Of a stretch of DNA of 6,590 bases, positions 1-5,755 are shown one piece after another (the stretch's first letter is position 1; the number at the start of each line of letters is the position of its first letter). Source of the DNA: Minisyncoccota bacterium (GTDB lineage Bacteria; Verrucomicrobiota; Lentisphaeria; Oligosphaerales; MVZH01); NCBI GenBank assembly GCA_021734725.1, contig JAIPIM010000230.1:1-6590 (forward strand), written 5' to 3'. The translations under genes were made by a program, and so were the position numbers. Below the pieces are notes generated by a model. The model had not been told where the DNA came from, did not search any database, and saw nothing but the letters and a program-made list of their open reading frames with translations.

Positions 1-1269
1 GGTGTTCTGGATCTCGACGCGTATGAACCCCGGCGCGCCGGTGCGGTAGTTGAGATCCAGCCGTTCGCCTGCAAAAACGAATGGTTTGGTCACCATCTCA
101 CCGCCAGTCCAGGGGGCGCTGACCGAGGCGAAGCCGTCGGTGCGCAGCAGCAGCCGCTCGATGTGCCAGGAGGGGTGCATGTAGTGGCGCGAAAGGAATA
201 TCTGAATCTGATCCGGTCCTGCGGGCAGGATGCCGGTCAGCGGGTAGTTGGTTCGGCTGGTCCAGTTTGCGGCCCCGAGGCCCGGTCGGATGAAGGTTTC
301 CATGAATGTCCGGTCGTACCGGGTCGAACCCGCCCGGCTGGTCAGCAGCACACCGTCGGAACAGTCGTTGCCATAAAAGTTGCCGTGCGACATTTTCAGG
401 CCGATCTCTTTCACGTGCGCATCCGTAACCACGCGCCGTCCCTCCAGGAAACGGGCGGCGGGGGCGATGTAGATATGCGGAGCGCGAAAGTAAGGTTGTG
501 TGTTATTGGTGTAGAATTGCTCGCGCGGGCTTTCCCCATAGTTCATAACCTCAGAATCGGTCCAGTGAATCAAGTCGCGGGACGTAGTGCGGGCCACGGT
601 GCGGCACCTTCGTTTCCCGTCTTTATCCATACACCGGTAATAGAGAACGTATTGCTGTTCCGCATCGGACCAGAAGAGGGTGTTTCCACCGTCAAAACAA
701 TTGGGCAGGTCACTGACCAGGTCGGGCTGTTCCGCGAGTTTGTGGAACCGGAAACCGTCCGGGGATCCCCACAACACCAGTTTCTTCGGCCCTTTCGGGT
801 CTTTGAAGGCAGTATGTTTTTCGCCGCTGATCGGCTGGCTGGCGAGAGCCTTGACTCGCTCATTCTCCGACACGCCGGGACGCGTGTCGAGCCAGGGGAC
901 GACCGCCAAGGCATCGCCGGCTTCGTCACCGACGATATTGGTATCCCGCCGTCCTGCCCGCTCGACCAATCCCAGTTCGGGCCTGCTCCAGGTCCTGCCC
1001 CGGTCGGTGCTCACGGCCACGCAGAGCACACCGCACTCGTCCCCCGGGTCCAGCGTCATGGCTCGGTAATACATCAGCAGACGCCCCTGGTGCTCGAACA
1101 CCGCTCGCGGTCCATTGCCGGGGCCCTCCCATGGCTTGTCGACAGCAATCGCCGTGCCGCCAGAAACCGGTTCGTGCAGTTTCATGTGCGTGTTATCGAG
1201 CCGGTCTATCAGCAGGCGGTCGACAAACAGTTCACGGCGGTTCCCGAGCGTTAAGAGTTCGTTTTTCAT
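1..1269 (-). CDS. GH32/GH43-like five-bladed propeller hydrolase ('FVD' family), C-terminus cut by window edge
   Basis: The frame is open from an ATG at 1269 to the left edge: 423 codons with no stop, so the 3' end is missing. The N-terminus contains RELFVDRLLIDRL (residues 12-24) followed by DKPWEGP (44-50), a signature of a propeller family common in Planctomycetota and relatives, often annotated as sialidase or GH32-like. An Asp-box-like STDRGRTW (87-94) and a TTSRDLIHW segment (228-236), like the S-x-DL-x-HW element of GH32/GH43 proteins, support a beta-propeller. After about residue 375, RTDGFASVSAP, GGEMVTKPFVFAGERLDLN and GFIRVEIQN mark the start of the family's C-terminal beta-sandwich; roughly 50-80 residues are probably missing (from memory of the family). 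There is no signal peptide, so it is probably cytoplasmic. AGGAAG lies 8 nt before the ATG. It is the last gene of the visible run, 65 bp after the previous stop. Reaction and substrate are unknown; catalytic residues were not assigned. Confidence 0.85.
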   Translation of the reverse strand, partial: MKNELLTLGNRRELFVDRLLIDRLDNTHMKLHEPVSGGTAIAVDKPWEGPGNGPRAVFEHQGRLLMYYRAMTLDPGDECGVLCVAVSTDRGRTWSRPELGLVERAGRRDTNIVGDEAGDALAVVPWLDTRPGVSENERVKALASQPISGEKHTAFKDPKGPKKLVLWGSPDGFRFHKLAEQPDLVSDLPNCFDGGNTLFWSDAEQQYVLYYRCMDKDGKRRCRTVARTTSRDLIHWTDSEVMNYGESPREQFYTNNTQPYFRAPHIYIAPAARFLEGRRVVTDAHVKEIGLKMSHGNFYGNDCSDGVLLTSRAGSTRYDRTFMETFIRPGLGAANWTSRTNYPLTGILPAGPDQIQIFLSRHYMHPSWHIERLLLRTDGFASVSAPWTGGEMVTKPFVFAGERLDLNYRTGAPGFIRVEIQNT

Positions 1270-1277
1270 TGGTGGTG

Positions 1278-1283
1278 CTTCCT
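1278..1283 (-). promoter_or_regulatory. Ribosome-binding site of the FVD-family hydrolase gene
   Basis: AGGAAG on the minus strand, 8 nt upstream of the ATG at 1269. It fixes that ATG as the start. It lies in a 65-bp spacer where I see no terminator hairpin with a T-run and no convincing promoter, so transcription probably reads through from the preceding gene. Confidence 0.6.
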
Positions 1284-1334
1284 GACGTGCATGAGCATTT
1301 GTTGTGTTTCTCGCGATACAAATTGAGTACAGAA

Positions 1335-2993
1335 CTAAAGTCCTACCGTCGGGAGGAATGGCCCCTGGGGGATGCCGCCAATCTCGGTAAAGCGTAGCGT
1401 TCGGTCTTCCGGCTGGTAGACGTCGCACCAAAGCGCCGCTTGAGCCGGGCTGTCCAGACGAGCATGCGCCAGGCGCGCGTCCGTATCCCACCTGCAGATG
1501 CCATTCGCGCCGGCCTGATAGTATGTGTGCGCCCGTCGCCGGTATTCGCCCAGGCCGAGGTGATGATCGCCATAATAGCCGAGGCTGGGGTAGACGGGGA
1601 CTCCAGTGCCGCGGAGCGCTCGCACGTATTCGGCGGCATCCACCGGCTGATACTGTCCGGCGCCCTGAAAACGATCGAGTCCATACGGGTAGGGCATGAC
1701 GACGTCCAACAGGCCTTTACGCGCAAAATCGGCAATATCCATGCCAAAGCGCTGGTTCCATTCCAGGTTTGCCCCGCTGATCACTGACAATTTTCGGCGT
1801 CCTCCGTTTGCGGACGAACCGGACTTGTCGAGCAGGGCTCGCAGTTCTCGCAGCCACCTTTCGACAAACTCGCGCCAGACCAGGCGCAGTTCCGAGTCCG
1901 TATCCGGACATTGCCGGGCATCGGCGCCGTGGAGTTCGCGATATCGTTGGCGTACCGGTTCCTCGTAGCGCACCAGAGGATAGCCGCGCACCAGGACCAG
2001 GCAGATACCGTCGGCCCCGCGTTCAAGCGCTTCGGCGGCAATGGTATTCAGTTGGTTGCGCACCTCCTCATGCGCGAAGCTCAAGTGGGCGATCGGTTGA
2101 CCGTCCGCTTCGACGCAACGGCAGTGCTGGTGGTCGCCGTAGAATCGGCTGCGGAAGGAGTGATCGAACGGCCAGTTACCCATCCACGCCTGGGGACGAA
2201 CATAGATCCAACACTCCTGCCCATCGGCGTGCGTTTCGTCAGCGACCTGGCGCACGGCGTCCCATCCCCGGTTGAGTGCTCCCTGCATTCGGGCTTTGAT
2301 GGAATCGCCTGCTCGTGGAAAATCCCAGCCGTTTCCCATCAATGTTCCCACCTCACTCGGGTAATTGACCAGGTCCGCGCCGCCGACACCAAAACAGCAG
2401 GTGGTCCAATCGCTTCCGGCAAACGGCGCAAGAAACCGTTTTACGGTCTCCGGCCCAGGGGCGGCATCCCGAAAGAAGATACCGTGTCCGTCATTGATGT
2501 AGATCAGCTTACGCGATGTATCCGCCTGGATGCGGTCCACGTGTTCCCTGGACATGGGTGTGGCGCGGACGGACAGGAGGCTGGCCACCAGCGATTTTCC
2601 TCGCGACTGGCGGGACGCGGAGTCCTGAGTCGGCCTGATCTCCAGGTCCCGGCCGGTCAGATCGGCCATGATCCAGGGTTCTTCACGCGGCGCGGTAACG
2701 TGCAGACACTGCCACTTCGAGTCTCCGCTCAGCCGCACATCCAGGGCTCCCTCTCCCCAGAAACAGCCGATGCCGACCGACACGGCATGCCAGCCGGTCA
2801 GATGCAACGGGATGCGCAGCACGGCCGCGTCGTGCCGGCAGGTGGTCAGCATGCGCCCGGTATAGTCGGCGCATTTGTAGTCCATCAATCGCCACCCGCC
2901 GGCGGGTTTTTCCGGGACGTTGCCGAACGCGCGGTCCGCGACCCATGCTTCGTTTGGCAGTGCGCAACTGAAATCGGTCAACAGTGTATCCAT
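1335..2993 (-). CDS. GHL10-like TIM-barrel glycosidase homologue with N-terminal beta-rich domain (552 aa)
   Basis: The predicted protein has 552 residues and probably acts on carbohydrate, though activity is uncertain. Residues 1-145 look beta-rich (for example VLRIPLHLTGWHAVSVGIG at 58-76) and could be a carbohydrate-binding or jelly-roll domain. Residues 160-530 form a barrel of the GHL10/DUF187 type, inferred from ordered landmarks shared with the upstream gene: VNYPS (209-213), SFAHEEVRNQL (305-315), GADGI (326-330), FGMDIADFARKGLLD (416-430) and AGANGI (494-499). The usual acidic LDxxR strand motif reads CLVLVR (331-336), so the Asp is replaced by Val. It has 14 cysteines and no signal peptide, which fits the cytoplasm. 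The frame is open further upstream to 3623, but that part lies over the preceding gene in another frame and reads as low-quality Ser/Arg/Pro-rich sequence. The ATG at 2993 has an AGGAA site and begins 10 bp after the previous stop. It could be a non-catalytic paralogue or have a shifted active site. Confidence 0.87.
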   Translation of the reverse strand: MDTLLTDFSCALPNEAWVADRAFGNVPEKPAGGWRLMDYKCADYTGRMLTTCRHDAAVLRIPLHLTGWHAVSVGIGCFWGEGALDVRLSGDSKWQCLHVTAPREEPWIMADLTGRDLEIRPTQDSASRQSRGKSLVASLLSVRATPMSREHVDRIQADTSRKLIYINDGHGIFFRDAAPGPETVKRFLAPFAGSDWTTCCFGVGGADLVNYPSEVGTLMGNGWDFPRAGDSIKARMQGALNRGWDAVRQVADETHADGQECWIYVRPQAWMGNWPFDHSFRSRFYGDHQHCRCVEADGQPIAHLSFAHEEVRNQLNTIAAEALERGADGICLVLVRGYPLVRYEEPVRQRYRELHGADARQCPDTDSELRLVWREFVERWLRELRALLDKSGSSANGGRRKLSVISGANLEWNQRFGMDIADFARKGLLDVVMPYPYGLDRFQGAGQYQPVDAAEYVRALRGTGVPVYPSLGYYGDHHLGLGEYRRRAHTYYQAGANGICRWDTDARLAHARLDSPAQAALWCDVYQPEDRTLRFTEIGGIPQGPFLPTVGL

Positions 2994-3000
2994 TGTAAAT

Positions 3001-3005
3001 TTCCT
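3001..3005 (-). promoter_or_regulatory. Ribosome-binding site of the second TIM-barrel gene
   Basis: AGGAA on the minus strand, 7 nt before the ATG at 2993. Its first two bases are the last two bases of the upstream gene's TAG stop (3006-3004), so termination and re-initiation are likely coupled. It is the main reason for choosing this start over in-frame starts further upstream. Confidence 0.6.
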
Positions 3006-4482
3006 ATTCCAGAATGAGGAAGCGTACCGAAAGCAGCTTTGCCGGGGGACCGTCGTTGCGCAATACAAGAGTGTTGACGCCTGGACGGAGAACAGTTGAT
3101 GTGGCCCGGAAGACAATGGCGCGAATAGGTTTGTTCTCCGGGATTCCCGCCGCCGGTCGAATCTCCGCGGCGGTGCCAACCGAGAAGTCGTTGACGTGTA
3201 GCAGAAATCCATCCGCGGAATCGAACGTGCCGCCTTCAACAATTGCCTCGACCTCGATGGGCAGGTCGTCGGGTTCGCTTCCGATGCCGATCCGGAAACG
3301 CTGAGGGATACGTGTTTCGAGGCGGCGCGGCACTTGCAGGGGACCGTCGGATTCACCGAGGTGCCAGGTGCCCGCCGCGGCGGTAATCGTGTAGGTCTTC
3401 GCCTTGCCGCGCAGCCCCGCCGGATCGCCGAGTTGGCCGATGGCGTTGAACAGCGGTTCCCGCCCGGTCCACTCGCGGGCGCAGAAGAAGTTGAAGATAG
3501 CGATGCCGTCGGCGCCTTTGGCGTAGTTGGCGGCGGCATAGCCGCGCAGCAGTTGTTCGTCCAGGCCCATGATCCAGTTTCGCGATCCTTCCGGGCTGTA
3601 CGCACAGGATTCCGTCCCCGCATACAACACCACGTCTTCGCCCACGACGCGTCGCCACATGTTCATGTCGATATCCCAGGCCGTGTTGAAATGTGCGGTG
3701 ACAACGATGCCGTCCACCAGTCCTTCGCGCGCCCAGTCGGCAACGTCCAGGCCGTAATCCAGCGCGGCGCCGGGGGTGACCGGAACGCGTGCCGTCAGAA
3801 AAATGTCCTTGCCCGCCATTTTGCGCACTTCACGGACGACTCCGGTCATGATCACGCTGTTTTTGCGGCCTTCTCCCACGGGGAAGTATCCCGGGAAGCG
3901 CATGAAATCGAGTTCCAGTGCGTCCGGCTTGTAATCGTTCACAATCTCTCGGATCAACGCCAGGACATAGGCAGGGACCTCCGGCTGCCGGTAGTCCATG
4001 GGGTAGACCGTGGCATAGTCGCCGGAATCCCGGTACGGAATGGCAATACGCCATTCGGGATGTTCGCGGTAGAAATCGCTGTGAACCGGGTCATCCGGCC
4101 AGGGAGTGTTGTGTGTGTCGTTCATGCGGATCGATACTCCGGCGCCGATGCCTTTCTGTCGACAGCGTTCGAGTGCGCGTTGCAGGTAGTCGCAGCCCTG
4201 GTCGGCCAGGTGTTTCATGCGCGCCACTCCGCCGCTGATGTCCTCGCGTCCGTCCCAGTAACTCTGCCAGACACGGCTCGGATAATTAACTCGCGCGGTG
4301 TGGCCGTTCGGATTGATCAGCATCAGGTCTGCGCCGCCATCCGCGACTTCATCGACCATTCCGTCAACGTCAGCCGGTCTCATCGCGCGCCCCTGCTTGT
4401 TTACGATACTGAACAGATGCGAGCAATCCTGGTTGTAGGGCACTCGGTAAGGGGAGGCAGTTTTGTCGCTCTGATTGTTCAC
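3004..4482 (-). CDS. GHL10/DUF187-like TIM-barrel glycosidase with C-terminal beta-rich domain (492 aa)
   Basis: Probable glycoside hydrolase or hydrolase-like protein. Residues 20-345 form the barrel, with landmarks typical of 'family 10-like' bacterial glycosidases: VNYPS (65-69), MDYRQPEVPAYVLALIREI (162-180), then DALELDFMRFPGYF (187-200), where E190 and D192 are acidic active-site candidates. YGLDVADWAREGLVDG (243-258) and YAKGADGIAIFNFF (320-333) mark later strands. Residues 365-492 look like a beta-sandwich, ending in LRPGVNTLVLRNDG (465-478), as in appended ligand-binding domains. There is no signal peptide or membrane segment. I chose the GTG at 4482 because AAAAGGAG lies 9 nt upstream; in-frame ATGs at 4509, 4536 and 4596 would add 9, 18 or 38 residues, have weaker sites, and encode an unconserved-looking Pro/Ser/Arg/His-rich extension. 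It follows the sialidase-like gene by 154 bp and precedes its paralogue by 10 bp. The substrate is unknown. Confidence 0.87.
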   Translation of the reverse strand: MNNQSDKTASPYRVPYNQDCSHLFSIVNKQGRAMRPADVDGMVDEVADGGADLMLINPNGHTARVNYPSRVWQSYWDGREDISGGVARMKHLADQGCDYLQRALERCRQKGIGAGVSIRMNDTHNTPWPDDPVHSDFYREHPEWRIAIPYRDSGDYATVYPMDYRQPEVPAYVLALIREIVNDYKPDALELDFMRFPGYFPVGEGRKNSVIMTGVVREVRKMAGKDIFLTARVPVTPGAALDYGLDVADWAREGLVDGIVVTAHFNTAWDIDMNMWRRVVGEDVVLYAGTESCAYSPEGSRNWIMGLDEQLLRGYAAANYAKGADGIAIFNFFCAREWTGREPLFNAIGQLGDPAGLRGKAKTYTITAAAGTWHLGESDGPLQVPRRLETRIPQRFRIGIGSEPDDLPIEVEAIVEGGTFDSADGFLLHVNDFSVGTAAEIRPAAGIPENKPIRAIVFRATSTVLRPGVNTLVLRNDGPPAKLLSVRFLILE

Positions 4483-4636
4483 TGTGTCTTGCTCCTTTTG
4501 CAGGACCATCGTGTGGCTGTAGGTTCCGCGAGGCATGTGATGAGTAGGGTTTTCATGTCTTCCATTCGACCGTTTGGGAGATGGCGCCGCGGCCATTTTC
4601 CGGGCGAACCTTCCGTGTCTCTTGCTTCTTGCAGGT
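4483..4636 (-). other. 154-bp spacer between sialidase-like and TIM-barrel genes (largest non-coding gap)
   Basis: If the GTG at 4482 is the start, this is the longest gap between genes in the window. It holds the ribosome-binding site at 4492-4499, a short inverted repeat at 4581-4596 (5-bp arms ATGGC/GCCAT, 6-nt loop, no T-run), and a 25-codon open frame on the minus strand (4556-4479) that overlaps the GTG. I see no good -35/-10 pair and no intrinsic terminator. It may be a simple spacer, an mRNA processing site, or a longer N-terminus if an upstream ATG is used. Confidence 0.4.
4492..4499 (-). promoter_or_regulatory. Strong Shine-Dalgarno deciding the GTG start of the first TIM-barrel gene
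   Basis: AAAAGGAG on the minus strand, 9 nt before the GTG at 4482. It is the clearest ribosome-binding site in the window. It argues that the in-frame ATGs upstream (4509, 4536, 4596) are not the main start. Confidence 0.65.
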
Positions 4637-5752
4637 TCACTTCTTCACTACCTCAAATACGGCTCGCTTGATCGATTGACAAGGCAAGTCATAAGCGTCC
4701 CGCTCCCGCATAAACGAGGAGTCCGAATAGGCCACATGAAGCCGGCCGTCTTTCTCGATGTTGCTGGTGTAGGAACAGCCCGGGCCGGTATGGAAGACGA
4801 ACGGGGGTTCCCAGTATTCGCCGCGGCCGTCGAGACTGAACATGACATGGGTCACTTGCGGGTGTCCGTATACTCCGCGTCCCGATGAACAGGCAAGTAC
4901 GCCGTTGCTCAGGAGGCACAAGTCCGGCTTCGCGGCCGGCCATCCGGTGGATTCCGGTACGCTCCATGTCAGGCCGCCGTCGGTTGATCGAACCTGGTAA
5001 AGAGGGGAACGTCCGCCGGTCCGCAAAACGCACAACAATTCGCCCCCGGGAAGAAGCGCCATGGTCGGTTCATTGAAGCCCTCGGGCCCGAAGGGCTCTC
5101 CATTGAGTTCCGGGGGAATATGGCTCACGTATTCGAAGGTTCTGCCGTTGTCGTTTGAGCGGACAAAGAAAGTGGTGATTCGGATTCTCCCATTGTCGGT
5201 AATGTCGGCGGGTACCTGTGCACCCAAGGCGGCAAACAGTTCCCCGCCACCAAAATCGAGAAGATCTCCGTAACAGTAGTAGGCTGCTTTTTTCCATGGG
5301 AGATTCCTGACCCGGAATACAGTGTCGTCAACCAGCGTTCCGTCCGGGTCGAAGCGGCGAAACCGCCATTCCGGATCGGCCAGCGTGTAATTGTACCATC
5401 GCCCGGGCAGTTCCTTGTAAGGGGGCATATTTGTCGGAAACACATCGATGTAGGCGATCCGTCCGTCTTGCAGGTAGCCCAGCACTCCCGATGTCTGAAC
5501 ATTGTCGTTCCAGGGGGAATCGGGACGAAAATCCTGCCATGTCCTGCCGTCGTCTTCCGAAAACACCGCCAGCCGGCTCTCGTCACCGCCATGGCGTCCT
5601 CGCCCGTAGGCCAGCACCAAGTGATCGTCCGCCAGGCGAATCAGGCGCGGAAAATTGACGATCTCATCTTCAGAGGCAATTAACACGTCGGTACGGATAA
5701 GTTCCACATCCAGTGCGATGGACTCGTTCGAATACTGCATTCGCTGAATCAT
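4637..5752 (-). CDS. BNR/sialidase-superfamily six-bladed propeller enzyme (371 aa)
   Basis: Predicted glycosidase of the sialidase/neuraminidase (BNR repeat) superfamily, complete and of usual length. Asp boxes are visible: SEDDGRTW (65-72), SNDNGRTF (199-206) and STDGGLTW (256-263). A fourth, SLDGRGEYW (306-314), is degenerate with an extra residue. An FPRL element (34-37) with R36 occupies the place of the sialidase FRIP arginine. NEPTMALLPGGELLCVLRTGGR (227-248) supplies an acidic residue (E228) and R244. GCSYTSNIEKDGRLHVAYSD (325-344) resembles the segment holding the catalytic tyrosine (Y328 candidate). These assignments are by eye. There is no signal peptide or C-terminal anchor, so it is likely cytoplasmic and acting on imported oligosaccharide, unlike many secreted sialidases. 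Many relatives do not act on sialic acid, so specificity is open. The ATG at 5752 has AAAGGA 6 nt upstream and lies 3 bp after the preceding stop, indicating one operon. Confidence 0.92.
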   Translation of the reverse strand: MIQRMQYSNESIALDVELIRTDVLIASEDEIVNFPRLIRLADDHLVLAYGRGRHGGDESRLAVFSEDDGRTWQDFRPDSPWNDNVQTSGVLGYLQDGRIAYIDVFPTNMPPYKELPGRWYNYTLADPEWRFRRFDPDGTLVDDTVFRVRNLPWKKAAYYCYGDLLDFGGGELFAALGAQVPADITDNGRIRITTFFVRSNDNGRTFEYVSHIPPELNGEPFGPEGFNEPTMALLPGGELLCVLRTGGRSPLYQVRSTDGGLTWSVPESTGWPAAKPDLCLLSNGVLACSSGRGVYGHPQVTHVMFSLDGRGEYWEPPFVFHTGPGCSYTSNIEKDGRLHVAYSDSSFMRERDAYDLPCQSIKRAVFEVVKK

Positions 5753-5755
5753 GAG

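Noticed and set aside
163..1254. Open frame of 363 codons on the plus strand
   Set aside because: It is antisense to the FVD-family hydrolase gene, whose protein has recognisable motifs and a ribosome-binding site. The plus-strand product shows no family motif and is a by-product of codon bias.
1911..3017. Open frame of 368 codons on the plus strand
   Set aside because: It is antisense to the second TIM-barrel gene, has no recognisable domain, and runs across the junction of two minus-strand genes.
2994..3623. N-terminal extension of the second TIM-barrel protein by 210 codons
   Set aside because: The extension overlaps the 3' part of the preceding gene in another frame and reads as Ser/Arg/Pro-rich sequence without domain features. 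The ATG at 2993 has its own ribosome-binding site.
4581..4596. Inverted repeat ATGGC/GCCAT as a terminator
   Set aside because: The stem is only 5 bp and no T-run follows on the minus strand, so it is not a convincing intrinsic terminator.
3334..4671. Open frame of 445 codons on the plus strand
   Set aside because: It is antisense to the first TIM-barrel gene. Its composition (Val/Arg/His-rich, no domain) is that of a mirrored coding frame, and it crosses the spacer into the end of the sialidase-like gene.
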